Shown: piece after piece, positions 44,269 to 56,100 of the stretch | Layout of the letters: the number at the start of each line of letters is the position of its first letter | Position numbering within the stretch: position 1 is the first letter of the stretch | NCBI GenBank assembly: GCA_016194745.1 | Contig: JACQBA010000016.1 | Coordinates: 62,001-126,000, forward strand | From: Elusimicrobiota bacterium | GTDB lineage: Bacteria > Elusimicrobiota > Elusimicrobia > UBA1565 > JACRDR01 | Direction of reading: 5' to 3' | DNA length: 64,000 nucleotides | The notes under the pieces: generated by a model | Databases searched by the model: none | The model's input: the letters and a program-made list of their open reading frames with translations, nothing else | Told to the model about the DNA's origin: nothing | Made by a program: the position numbers and the translations under genes

Positions 44269-47200
44269 ATGTCCACCGACCGTCCAGCCCGCCCTCAAGG
44301 ATACCTGCTGCCGATTTCGGCGAGCAGCGCCCCGATCCTTGCGTCGTTCGTGCGGGCCTATCAGGAGTTCTTCAGCTATTCCAAGGAGCAGATCTCACTA
44401 AGGGACCTCTGCTACACCGCAAGCGTTCCGCGCGGCCATCATGACTATCGGATCGCCGTAGCGTTCCAGTCGCACGAGGAACTGGTGCAGCGGCTGGCGG
44501 CGCACGAGAGAAACGAGCCGAATCCCTACGTCCACATGGGGCGAAAGAGCGCACGCCCGCTCGTAAAACTGGCGTTCGTCTTCAACGGCCAGGGCAACCA
44601 ATATTGCGGCATGGGACGGGAACTGCTCGAGCGCAACGCCGTCTTCCGAGCGAAGCTGCAGGAATGCGACGAGATCCTAAAGCGCCTCGCATCATGGTCC
44701 ATCGTCGAGGAGCTGGGCAAGGACGGCGCGGCCTCCAGGCTGATGCAGACCGAGATCGCCCAGGTGACCCTCGTGGCGCTGCAGGCGAGCTTGACCGCCC
44801 TTTGGCGAAGCTGGGGAGTGGAGCCCGACGGAGTCGTCGGCCACAGCGTCGGGGAGATCGGCGCGGCGTACGCCTGCGGCGCGGTCGATCTCGAGACGGC
44901 GATCCGCATCGCCTACCATCGCGGTCGGTTGATGCAGCGCGCGGCGGGCCAGGGAAAAATGGCGGCGGTGGGACTTTCCCTGGAGGAAGCGAGGACGGCC
45001 GTTTCGGAGTATTCCGGACGCCTGTCGATCGCAGCCGTCAACGGGCCCAAATCGACGGTACTGTCCGGGGAAGTCCAAGCCCTGGAGGAAGCGGTGAAGC
45101 GGCAGAAGGAGAGGCATATCTTCGTCCGCATGCTGAACGGCGATCACGCGTTCCACAGCCACCAGATGGACCCCGTCTTGGACGAATTGGCGGCGTCCCT
45201 TCAAGGGCTGAAAGCGAACTGGTTCCGGTGCCCAATCTTCTCCACGGTGACCGGCCATGCGGCCACTATCGACGATTTCGGCGTCGAATACTGGACGAGA
45301 AACGTCCGAGAGCCTGTCCTGTTCGAGAATGCCGTCGGAAGCATGATCCGCGACGGTTTCAATACCTTCATCGAGATCGGTCCTCACCCCGCCTTGGCGC
45401 TCGATATCACCAAAAGCCTCGAGGAGAGAGAGACGGAGGGGACCGTGGTCCCTTCGCTGAAGAGAGACGAGGGCGAGGAGTTGACCTTACTGAACTCTCT
45501 CGGAGCGTTGTACGCCTCGGGTTTCGACGTCGATTGGACGCACTATTTCCCCGCGAGAGGCAGATTTCTGCAGCTCTCGACGCAGGCGGAGCGGCGGCGT
45601 CTTTGGGCGAGCGAAGAGGCGAGACCTCAGGTGGACGCCGGCGGCCATCCGCTGCTCGAGCACGACAGGATCGTGGCGACGTCGGGCAAGGTGATCTGGA
45701 ATATCGAATCGAACGTGGTCTCCGCGCCCTATCTACAGGAATATTTGGTGCAGGAATCCGCGTACACCGCGGCGATATTGCCGGCCACCGCCTATATCGA
45801 CTTGATCTTCTCGGCGGTCCGGGAGCACTTCGGAGCGGAGCCGGCCGCTCTTGAGAAAGTCAGGCTGAGGAAGATCTGCCCCGTGGATGAGACGGGACGC
45901 ATCTCCTTTCACCTGGTTCTCTCGCCGAGCTCGGGCGGCGTCTATTCCTTCGAGATCCTCGGCGGCCAATACGAGCAAGGCGCAGACGATTCCAACGCCG
46001 GCAAGAACCGGGAAAGCCCCCAGGCTTTAGTCGACGGGGAGATCAGGCTGAAGGTGGCGGCGGACATGCCGGCTTGCGATTTGAATGCCATTCAGAAGAG
46101 ATGCTCGGATGTCCTTCACGGCGCGGTTCATGACCAGATCCTGAAGCGGCAAGGACTCATCCTTGGACCCAGTTTCAAAGGAGTCGAGCAGGTCTGGAGA
46201 AGGGACGGAGAAGCGCTCGCCAAGGTCAGGATCACCGAGGCGGTTTCGTCGGAGATCGACCGCTATCGATTCCATCCTGCGGTCATGGACGCCTGCATCC
46301 AATCGGTGTACGCGGCGCTGCCCAAGGAGTTGGGTTGGTCGCTCAAGTCCAGCCCGTTTCTGACGACGGGATTGGCGAGCATGCGGGTATACGGTCAGCC
46401 GGTGTCCAGCAGCGGCTATTGGGGGCATGCGGTCCTAAAGGGCTCCAAGGATGAAAGCGGCCGGAGCATCCAAGCGGACGTCGAGATCATGGACGAACGC
46501 GGCGAGGTGTTGGCCTCGATCTCCGGCTGGACGCTTCACCGGGTCGACGACCGCAAGTTGGGGAAGCGCGACGACGCGGAGAAGGACGCAGCGAGCGCCA
46601 AACCGCTCCAAATCCCGGAGGAGAACCGGGCGCAGTGGCTCGTGCAGACCATCACGGGACTTTTGGAGGAGGCGGTGGGCGCCGGCATCGATCCGACCCA
46701 GCCCATCATCACCCATGGCATCGATTCGCTGCGGGCGGTGTCGATCAGAAATCAGGCTCGCGCACGGTTCGGCCTGCAGCTGCCGGTAGTAGGGCTTCTC
46801 GGCGGCCTGAACGTCCCCCAGCTTGCCGCGGCGATCCTGAAGAGGCTGGAGGCCCAGCCCAATCTGCCTTCGTCGCCTTCCAGAGCCGCTCGTGCCGACG
46901 GCCAACCCGCCAGAAAAAAGAAGATCGGACAATTCCCTCTCTCCGAGGGGCAAAGCGGTCTGTGGATGATCCATCAGCTGTCGCCGAACAACGGAGCGTA
47001 CAATACGAATTTCGCCGTGCATATCCGCTCCGAGATCGACATCCCGGCTCTTCGCAAGTCCCTGCAGGCGCTCGTCGATCGGCATGAGATGCTGCGCACC
47101 ACCTATCGGCTGAACAATGGAGTGCCGACCCAGGAGATCCACGAGCGCCTCGAATTCATCCTGAAAGAAGAGGACGTGTCCTCGCTTTCTCGCGAGGAAA

Positions 47201-50133
47201 TCGAGAAGCGTCTGTCGGCGGAGGCGATGGAGCCCTTCGATTTGGAGCGCGGTCCGGTGATCCGGTCGAGCCTCTACGTAAAATCGCCGAAGGACTGCTA
47301 CTGGATCCTCACCGTGCATCACATCGCGTGGGACCACTGGTCGCTCGGTATCGCGCTGCGCGAGCTGGAGGCGCTTTATGTCGCGGCGAAGTCGGGCTCA
47401 TCGGCGAGCCTCCCGGCCGCGGAGGTCGACTATGTCGACTACGTCCGATATCAAGACGAGCTGATGAAGGGGCCGGAGGGCGAGCGCCTTCGAGACTATT
47501 GGCGCAAGCAGCTGGCCGGAGAACTGCCGATCTTGAACGTGTCGACGGATTTCCCGCGGCCGCCGGCCGAGTCCTTTCGAGGCGCCACGGCCAGATTCGA
47601 GTTGGATGAGGACCTGACTCGCCGTTTGAGGGCTCTCGCCGCGAACGAGAAGAAGACTCTGTATACCGTCCTGCTGGCGGCGTTCCAAGTCCTTCTGCGG
47701 CGCTACAGCGGCCAAGAGGAGATTCTCTTGGGCTCTCCGATGCTCGGCGCGCGGAGTTCCGACTTCAAGGGCGTCATCGGCGACTTCATCAACTCCGTGG
47801 TGCTGAGGGCGGACCTTTCGGGCGATCCCTCCTTCTCCAAGTATCTGGAGCGCACTCAGCACGTGGTCCTCGAGGCGATGGACCACCAAGACTATCCCTT
47901 CCAACGGGTGGTCAAGGACGTCCAGCCGGCCCGCGATGCCAGCCGCTCGCCCATCTTCCAGGTGATGTTCAACCTCCTCAAGGAGCCGACGATCGAGTTC
48001 CGGCTCGGAGGCCTCGATATCGAATCGGTGCCCTTGCCGAGGCAGGAGGGGCAGTTCGATCTCGACCTGATATTGGTCGAGGGCTCCTCCGTCATCAAGG
48101 GCGCCCTCGCGTACCGTACCGATCTGTTCAAGAAAGAGACGGCGGAGCGGATCATCGGCCATCTGCGGGTGCTTCTCAACGGCATCGTCGCGCGGCCCGA
48201 CTCCGCGCTCACGAAGCTCCCGATCATGTCGCAGGAAGAGGCCCGCCGCATGCTGGTCGAATGGAACGACACGCCGATGACGGTGTCGCCGGAGCTGACC
48301 GTGCATCGGATGTTCGAAGAGCAGGCCGAGCGCACCCCGGACGCGATCGCGGTCGAGTTCGAAGGGGAGACGGTCACGTACGGCGAGCTGGACCGCAGGG
48401 CCGACCGTCTGGCGGGCCAGCTGCGGTCGCTGGGCGCCGGTCCGGAGGCGCTGGTCGGCATCTGCGTCAAGCGCTCCGTCAACATGATCGTCGGGCTCCT
48501 GGGGATCCTGAAGTCCGGGGCGGCCTACGTGCCGATCGACCCGGACTATCCCAAGGATCGCGTCGCCTACATGCTCGAGGATTCGCGGGGCATCGTGCTG
48601 ATCACGGAGAAAAGCCTAGTGGACAACCTCCCTTCGCACAATGCGAAGGTCCTCGGCGTGGATTTCGACTCGGGCGTTAGCGGGGAGGCCAAGGCCGCCG
48701 ACCCCGCGAGGCGAGTCTCGGGCGAGAGCGTCGCGTACACGATCTACACTTCCGGCTCGACCGGCAAGCCGAAAGGAGTCCAGGTGCTCCACCGCGCGGT
48801 CGTAAACATCCTGGAGTTCATGAAAAGGAGCTTGTCCGTCGGCGATCGGGACAAGCTCTTGGCGGTCACGACGCTGTCCTTCGATATCGCGGGACTCGAG
48901 CTCTTCCTGCCGCTGGTCTCGGGGGCGCGGCTGATCGTCGCGACGCGCGAAACCGCTCTCGACGGGACGCGTTTGGCCAAGGAGCTCGAGCGGACGGGCG
49001 CCACGATCATGCAGGCGACTCCGGTGACGTGGCGGCTCCTCCTCGGCGCGGGTTGGAAGCGCGGAGCGGGACTGAGGATCCTCTGCGGCGGAGAGGCCTG
49101 GCCTCAGTCGCTCGCGAGCCAGCTTCTCGCCACCGGTGCGTCGCTCTACAACGTCTACGGGCCCACGGAGACCACGATCTGGTCCACGTTCCACAAGATC
49201 GAGGAGGGCCGCCCCGTGGTGATCGGCCGGCCTCTCGCGAACACGCAGATGTACGTCTTGGACGCCCACATGCAGCCGGTGCCCGTAGGGGTCGCCGGCG
49301 ATCTCTACATCGGAGGGCTGGGGCTCGCCCGCGGCTACTTCAACCGGCCGGAGCTGACCGCCGAGAAGTTCGTGGCGAATCCATTCGGCGAGCCGGGCTC
49401 CCGGATCTACAAGACCGGCGACGTCGCCCAGTATCTCCCCGACGGCACCATCGATTTCATGGGGCGCATCGATCATCAGGTGAAGATCCGCGGGTTCCGC
49501 ATCGAGATCGGGGAGATCGAGACGGCGCTCGGGCGGCACCCATTGATCCAGCAGCAGACCGTGATCGCCCGCGACGACGGCTCGGGAGAGAAACGGCTCG
49601 TGGCGTACCTCGTCGGCAAGCAGCAACCTGCGCCGTCGACCTCCGAGCTGCGCGAATTCTTGAAGCAGACGCTCCCGGAGTACATGGTCCCGGCGTCGTT
49701 CATGTTCTTGGACGCGATGCCGCTGACCCCGAACGGTAAAGTCGACCGCCGCGCCTTGCCGGAGCCGTCCATGGAGGCTCGACCGACGCTCACCGTCGAT
49801 TTCGAGAATCCGCAGGGCCAATTGGAGACGATCATCGCGGGCATCTGGCAGGAGGTCCTGCACCTGAGCCCGATCGGGGTCAACGACAACTTCTTCGACT
49901 TGGGCGGCCATTCGCTGTCGCTGCTGCGGGTGCACAATAAGCTCAAGGAGCAGCTCGATCGCGATGTGCCGGTCGTCGAGATGTTCCGGCATCCGACGAT
50001 CAGCGCCCTGGCCCGGTATTTCCAGCAGGGCTCCGGCGAGACGGCCCAAGCCGTCGCCAAGAAGCGGGGGCCGACCGCGACCTCCCACCGGGACCGCCGG
50101 ATGGAGCATCGTAAGAAAAAGGAAGGTTCTTAA
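44269..50133 (+). CDS. Hybrid PKS-NRPS 1: AT-DH(inactive)-ACP-C-A(Gly)-PCP
   Basis: Megasynthase of 1954 residues that begins with a post-KS linker, not a KS. AT is about 100-400 with GQGNQ, S193 (GHSVGE) and HAFHS, a malonyl-type signature. DH is about 455-760; its HxxxG motif has Tyr492 instead of the catalytic His, while the DACIQ aspartate and LGPSF remain. ACP carries S820 (GIDSL). C is about 885-1320 with HHIAWDH (H1018 intact). A is about 1330-1830 with TSGSTGKPKG; my reading of its ten-residue code is DILQLGVIWK, one change from a known glycine code. PCP carries S1882 (GGHSL). There is no TE. The next synthase starts 9 bp later. Confidence 0.88.
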   Translation: MSTDRPARPQGYLLPISASSAPILASFVRAYQEFFSYSKEQISLRDLCYTASVPRGHHDYRIAVAFQSHEELVQRLAAHERNEPNPYVHMGRKSARPLVKLAFVFNGQGNQYCGMGRELLERNAVFRAKLQECDEILKRLASWSIVEELGKDGAASRLMQTEIAQVTLVALQASLTALWRSWGVEPDGVVGHSVGEIGAAYACGAVDLETAIRIAYHRGRLMQRAAGQGKMAAVGLSLEEARTAVSEYSGRLSIAAVNGPKSTVLSGEVQALEEAVKRQKERHIFVRMLNGDHAFHSHQMDPVLDELAASLQGLKANWFRCPIFSTVTGHAATIDDFGVEYWTRNVREPVLFENAVGSMIRDGFNTFIEIGPHPALALDITKSLEERETEGTVVPSLKRDEGEELTLLNSLGALYASGFDVDWTHYFPARGRFLQLSTQAERRRLWASEEARPQVDAGGHPLLEHDRIVATSGKVIWNIESNVVSAPYLQEYLVQESAYTAAILPATAYIDLIFSAVREHFGAEPAALEKVRLRKICPVDETGRISFHLVLSPSSGGVYSFEILGGQYEQGADDSNAGKNRESPQALVDGEIRLKVAADMPACDLNAIQKRCSDVLHGAVHDQILKRQGLILGPSFKGVEQVWRRDGEALAKVRITEAVSSEIDRYRFHPAVMDACIQSVYAALPKELGWSLKSSPFLTTGLASMRVYGQPVSSSGYWGHAVLKGSKDESGRSIQADVEIMDERGEVLASISGWTLHRVDDRKLGKRDDAEKDAASAKPLQIPEENRAQWLVQTITGLLEEAVGAGIDPTQPIITHGIDSLRAVSIRNQARARFGLQLPVVGLLGGLNVPQLAAAILKRLEAQPNLPSSPSRAARADGQPARKKKIGQFPLSEGQSGLWMIHQLSPNNGAYNTNFAVHIRSEIDIPALRKSLQALVDRHEMLRTTYRLNNGVPTQEIHERLEFILKEEDVSSLSREEIEKRLSAEAMEPFDLERGPVIRSSLYVKSPKDCYWILTVHHIAWDHWSLGIALRELEALYVAAKSGSSASLPAAEVDYVDYVRYQDELMKGPEGERLRDYWRKQLAGELPILNVSTDFPRPPAESFRGATARFELDEDLTRRLRALAANEKKTLYTVLLAAFQVLLRRYSGQEEILLGSPMLGARSSDFKGVIGDFINSVVLRADLSGDPSFSKYLERTQHVVLEAMDHQDYPFQRVVKDVQPARDASRSPIFQVMFNLLKEPTIEFRLGGLDIESVPLPRQEGQFDLDLILVEGSSVIKGALAYRTDLFKKETAERIIGHLRVLLNGIVARPDSALTKLPIMSQEEARRMLVEWNDTPMTVSPELTVHRMFEEQAERTPDAIAVEFEGETVTYGELDRRADRLAGQLRSLGAGPEALVGICVKRSVNMIVGLLGILKSGAAYVPIDPDYPKDRVAYMLEDSRGIVLITEKSLVDNLPSHNAKVLGVDFDSGVSGEAKAADPARRVSGESVAYTIYTSGSTGKPKGVQVLHRAVVNILEFMKRSLSVGDRDKLLAVTTLSFDIAGLELFLPLVSGARLIVATRETALDGTRLAKELERTGATIMQATPVTWRLLLGAGWKRGAGLRILCGGEAWPQSLASQLLATGASLYNVYGPTETTIWSTFHKIEEGRPVVIGRPLANTQMYVLDAHMQPVPVGVAGDLYIGGLGLARGYFNRPELTAEKFVANPFGEPGSRIYKTGDVAQYLPDGTIDFMGRIDHQVKIRGFRIEIGEIETALGRHPLIQQQTVIARDDGSGEKRLVAYLVGKQQPAPSTSELREFLKQTLPEYMVPASFMFLDAMPLTPNGKVDRRALPEPSMEARPTLTVDFENPQGQLETIIAGIWQEVLHLSPIGVNDNFFDLGGHSLSLLRVHNKLKEQLDRDVPVVEMFRHPTISALARYFQQGSGETAQAVAKKRGPTATSHRDRRMEHRKKKEGS

Positions 50134-50142
50134 AAGCGCGCT

Positions 50143-53100
50143 ATGGGTTCGATCGAGTCCGACTCCGCGATAGCGATCATTGGCATGGCCGGACGCTTCC
50201 CCGGCGCCAAGAATGTCGACGAGTTCTGGCGCAATCTCCGGGACGGCAAGGAAACGATCTCTATCTTGTCGGATGAGGAGCTGCTCGCCGACGGGGAGAC
50301 TCGCGAGCGCCTAAGCAACCCGAATTACGTGAAGGCCGGCGGGATCCTGGAGGACTCGGACCAATTCGACGCGGCCTTCTTCGACATCCCGGAGGAAGAA
50401 GCGCGGATGATGGATCCGCAGCACCGCCTCCTGCTCGAATGCGCGTGGAACGCTCTCGAGGACGCCGGGGTCGACCCTCGGCGGTACCCTGGGCTCATCA
50501 GTATCTATGCGGGCGTCGGGCGGGAAGCATATCTTGCGACGCACTTGCGGGAGTTCTCCGATCCGGTGAAGGCGCTCGAGTTCGCGGCCAAGAATGACAA
50601 GGACTATGCCGTGACCCGGGTCTCCTACAAGCTCAACTTGCGGGGCTCGAGCATGCTCCTGCAAAGCGCGAGCTCGACCTCCCTCGTGGCCGTCCATATG
50701 GCGTGCCAGAACCTGCTCAACGGCGAGTCCGACGTAGCGCTGGCGGGCGGCGTCTCGCTGCACACGTTGGGGAAGCGGGGGTACTTCCGCTACGAGGGCA
50801 CCATTCGCTCGCCGGACGGGCATTGCCGGTCCTTCGACGCGGGAGCGAACGGCACGGTTCCCAGCAGCGGCGTGGGCATCGTCGTGCTGCGCCGGCTGGC
50901 GGACGCGATCGCGGACGGCGACCCGATCCACGCCGTCATCCGCGGCTCGGCGGTCAACAACGACGGGTCCGCGAAGCTCGGGTTCACGACGCCGAGCGTC
51001 GAGGGCCAGGCCGCCGTGATGGCCGAGGCGCTCGCGGTGGCTCAAGTCGAGCCCGAAACCGTCACCTATATCGAGGCGCATGGGACCGCCACTCCGCTGG
51101 GCGACCCCGTCGAGATCTCGGCGATGACCCAGGCGTACGCGGCCGAGGGTACGGCGACGCCGGGGCGTTGCGCGATCGGCGCGCTCAAGCCCAATATCGG
51201 ACACTGCTACGTGGCCGCCGGGGTGGCCAGTTTGATGAAAGCGGTCCTTTCGCTGAAGCACCGAACGCTGGCGCCGAGCCTCCATTTCGCCAAGCCGAAC
51301 CCGAACATCGATTTCGCCAAGAGTCCGTTCTACGTGAATACGGCTCGAAAGCAGTGGGATACGGGCGGCGCCCCTCGCCGCGCCGGCGTCAGCGCCTTCG
51401 GCATGGGCGGCACGAACGCGCACGTGATATTGGAGGAAGCGCCCGATACGGAGCAGAAACCGGAGCAGAAGGCCGCCGACGCCTTCATCCTGCCGCTGTC
51501 CGCCCGGACTCCCGCCGGGCTCGCGGAACTCGCCCGCGCGACGGACGCGTGGGCGTCCTCTGAGCCGAGTTTCGCCTTGGGCGACATGTGCTACTCCGCC
51601 GCCGTCCGCAGGGCACATCACGAACAGCGCATCGCGGCGGTGTTCGGCTCGAGGGAGAGCCTGAGCGAGCAGCTCCGGGCGTACGCTCGGGGCGAGAATC
51701 TGCCCGATCTGCCGTCGGGCCGCAAGGACTCGGTCGGCGTTCCCAAGCTGGCGTTCGTGTTCTCTTCCCGCGCCAAAGACACGTGGGACTCCGGTCGGGA
51801 ACTGATGGCGAAGGAGCCGACGTTCCTATCGGTCGTCCAAGAATGCGACCGCGCGCTGAAGCGGTACGCGAGCTGGTCCTTGGCGGAGGAGATGAGAGCC
51901 GAAGGGGCCAAGTCCCGCATGGGGCAGACGGAGATCGCCCAGCCCGCGATGTTCGCCCTGCAAGCCGGCCTCGTCGCGGTGCTCCGTCAGTGGGGCATCG
52001 CGCCGCAGGCCATCGTCGGGCACAGCATCGGCGAGATGGCGGCCGCCTACGTCAGCGGCGCGCTCACTCTGGAAGAGGGAATTGCGGTCGCGTTCCACCG
52101 CGGCCGCGTCATGCAGCGCACGACCGGGCAAGGCGGCATGCTGGCGGTCGGACTTCCCTCCGGCGAGGTCCAGGAGATCCTGCGCGGCCGCGAAGGGAAG
52201 GTCTCCATCGCCGCGGTCAACAGTCCAAGGTCCGTGGTCCTCTCGGGCGAGCCAGGCGCGCTCCAGGCCCTGGCGGCCTCTCTCGAGGCCAAGAAGATCT
52301 TCGTCAGAATGCTGAAGGTGAACTACGCCTTCCACGATCATCATATGGATCCTCATGTGGGGGACTTGGAGAAGGCGCTGGAGGGTCTCAAGCCCAAGGC
52401 TCCCAAGATCCCCATCTTCTCGACGCTCCACGGACGCATGGGAGGCGAGAAGGACTTCGACGGGAAATACTGGGCCCGAGAAACGCGCGAGTCCGTCCTG
52501 TTCGCGTCGGCGATGGAGCAGATGATCGGGCGCGGCTTCAATCTGTTCCTGGAGATCGGGCCTCACCCGGTGCTCTCGGTCGACATCGGCCACTGCTTGG
52601 ACGCGCAGAAGCGCCCCGGCGCGCCGTTGGTCTCATTGCGGCAAGGGGTGCCGGACACGACGGCGATTCTCCACGCGCTTGGGAATCTCTATGTGAAGGG
52701 CTTTCCGGTGGCGTGGGAGAAAGTATACGCTTCCGGCCGGCTACTCTCGATGCCGGGCTACCCGTGGCAGAGGAAGAGCTATCGGATAGGCGACGCGCCG
52801 GGCGCCGCGAACGCCGCGCCGGCGCCGACGCGATTGGAGGCGTCAGAAAGCCTCTCCCGCGAGACGGACCCGGGCAAGCGGCGGGCGATGCTCGAAGAGT
52901 ATCTCTCGACCACGGTGGGGAAGGTGCTGAACTCGAAGACTCGCGTCGACCGCAAGGTTTCCCTGCTCAAGCTGGGCGTCGATTCCCTGATGGCGGTCCG
53001 GCTGAAAGGCCAGATCGAGGCGGACCTCCAGATCACTGTCGCCCTGGTCGACCTGCTGAAAGGCTTCGATATCGAGCAGCTGGCGGGCCGATTGGAGAAG

Positions 53101-56100
53101 TCGCGCGCCGGCGCCACGAACGGGACGGCCTCGCACGGCCCGGCGGCTACGCCGCCGGGCCCGCAGCCGCTAACGGAGCAAGAGCGCGCGTACCCTCTGT
53201 CCCACGGCCAGCAGGGACTTTGGTTCCAGCACCAATTGGCGCCGAAGGCGTACAACAATCCCGTCGTGCTGCGCGTGCGCGCGGCGCTCGATGCGGCCAA
53301 ACTGCGGACCGTCCTTGAAGCGCTCGTGGACCGCCACGAGTCGCTCCGGGTCACATTCGCCGCTCAAGACGGCAAGCTGACCCAGGAGATCCACGACCGC
53401 GTCGAGGTGCCGTATCGCGAGCAGGACGCCTCCGGCTGGTCGGACGAACGGTTGGATCAGGAGCTGAAAGCCGAATCGAACTTCACCTTTCAGCTGGAGC
53501 AGGGCCCCGTCTTCCGCGCCGCCGCGTTCGTCCGGGGTCCCGCCGACTTCTATCTGCTGATGAACATGCCTCACATCATCTTCGACGGCGTTTCGAAGGG
53601 CGTGCTGGTCGAGGAGTTCGCGGCGCTCTACGCGGCGACGGGCGACCCGCGCTCCGTCCTTCCGCCGCCCCAAGGCCGGTTCTCCGGCTTCGTGAAATAT
53701 CAGAAAGACCTGCTCGAGAGCCCCGACGGCGCGCGCATGCTGGCGTATTGGAAGCGGCGTCTGGGAGGCGAGCTTCCCGTGCTGAACCTGCCCGCGGATT
53801 TCCCGCGCCCGCCGGTGCAGTCGGACAACGGCAGCCGCTATACGTTCTCGGTGGACGGTCCCGTCGTCGAGCGGCTCAAGGCCTTGGCGGACGCCGAGAG
53901 TGCGACTTTGTTCATGGTCTTCCTCGCGGCGTTCCAGGCGTTCCTGAGCCGGCATGCCGGTCAAGAGGACATTATCGTCGGCTCCTCGATGACCGGAGAG
54001 GGCCGGCGCCGGTTCCCCAGGGTCCTCGGCTATTTCATCAACATGGTCCCCCTGCGGACCGACCTCTCCGGGGACCCGGAGTTCAAAACGCTGCTCGACA
54101 GGACGAAGGCGACCGTGCTCGAGGCGATCGAGAACCAGGAGTATCCGATCTCTCTCCTGGCGCAGCAGCTGAAGACCTTCCCGGACCCCGCTTTCGCGCC
54201 CATCTTCCAGTCGTCGTTCACCTATCACAAGCGGAGCTCCTTCCTGAGCGCGTCGACGCTGGAGCAGACGGGCCTGGACGTCTCGCGCTACGACATCCAG
54301 CAGGGAGCCGGGCAATACGACTTGAACCTGCGCGTGAGCGAAGGAAACGACTCGATCTCCTTGGCGCTGCAGTACAACAGCGACCTTTTCGGCGAGGCGT
54401 CGATCGCCCGTATGGCGGAGAGCTTCCAAGCCCTGCTGCGCGCGATCGCCGGGGACGCGCGGTGCCGGCCCTCTTCGGTCGCGATGCCGTCCGCGAGCAG
54501 CCGCCGGCCTAAGGCGTCTGATCGGCGGTTTCCCGTCCGCGGGTATCACGTCGACCTCATGTCGATCGAGTCGGCGCTCAACCAGGTGCCCGGCGTGACG
54601 GGAAGCCGCGTGATCCCTTGGAGCGGCCTGCCGGCGGGAAAGTTCTTCGCCGCGTACGTCGTGCCGGCCGCGGCGCCGGCGGACGCCGAGCTCGTAGCGT
54701 CCTTGAGAGCGAAGCTCCCCCAGTTCATGATCCCGGCGGCGTTCACGAGGATCGACAGGCTGCCGACGACGTCCTCGGGGGACGTGGACGAGACGCGGCT
54801 GCCTCCGCCCGTCCTCGCGAGCGCGGCGGTGAAGCATGAGGCGCCGCGCAACGAGACGGAGGAGCTGCTCGCGAAGGTCTGGGCGCAGACGCTGCGATTA
54901 AAGGAAGTCGGCATCCACAGCAAGCTCTTCGAGCTCGGCGGAGACTCGATCACGGCGCTCCACATCGTGATGAAGCTCAACCAAGCCGGTGTCAACCTGA
55001 CGCTCGCCCAGATCTATCAGCATCAGACGATCGCCGCGCTGGCGGAGCTCGCGCGCTCGAGCGTCTCCCAGGCGGAGCAGGGGCCCGTGACGGGGCCGGT
55101 CCCGCTCACGCCCATCCAGCATTGGTTCTTCGACCAGAACCCGGCGGACCCGAACCACTACAATTCCATGTCGCTGTGGGAGACGAGCGAGGAGTTGGAG
55201 GTCCCGCTGCTGGAACGGACCGTTTGGTATCTTTTGGGGCATCATGACGCGCTCCGTCTCCGCTGCGTCCTCGAGGGCTCCGAATGGAAACAGCGCTTCG
55301 CCGATCCCGACGAGTCCGCTCCTTTCGTACACGTCGAACTGGCGAAGAAGGAGCCGGCCGAGCAGGAGAAGATCCGAGATCAGAAGATGCGCGAGATGGC
55401 CGGTTCGATGAACCTCGCGCAGGGCCCCATCGTGCGCACCGCTCTGTTCGACTACGGCCCGTCCAGGCCGTCGAGGTTCGTCTTTATGGTGCACCACCTG
55501 GCGGTCGACGCGGTGTCGATGGAGATCCTGCGCCAGGATTTCAACACCGCGTACCGGCAGCTGAGCAACGGCGAGGACGTGAAACTGCCCGCGAAGACGG
55601 CCTCCTTCAAGGTCTGCGCGCAGAAGATCTTGGAGGTCGACGCGGGCAAGGAGAAGTCCTACTGGCTCTCGGCGGCCCGCAAGGTCGTGCAGCCTATTCC
55701 CGCGGATTTTCCGGACGGTCCGAACTCGATCGAGCGCTCCCACACGGTCTGGTCGGAGCTCGAGAACGGCGTTACGTCCGCGCTCGTGACCGAGGCGCCG
55801 AAGGTCCTCCGCGCCGAGATCAACGACGTGCTCTTGGCCGCGCTCCTCCTGACGTTCCGACGCTGGACCGGCAAGTCGTCGCTCCTGATCGACATGCACG
55901 GCCACGGCCGCGACGCGTCGGCGGGCGATTCGAACATCGCCAGGACGGTCGGGTGGTACGGCAATCTCTTCCCGCTGCTGTTGGACGTGGAGGGCTGCGC
56001 GGACCTGGAAGCCGCGGCGAGCCGGGTCAAACGGCAGATCGCGGAGATCCCGAACCACGGCATGGGCTACGGCCTGCTGCGGTACCTGAGCCGGGACCTC

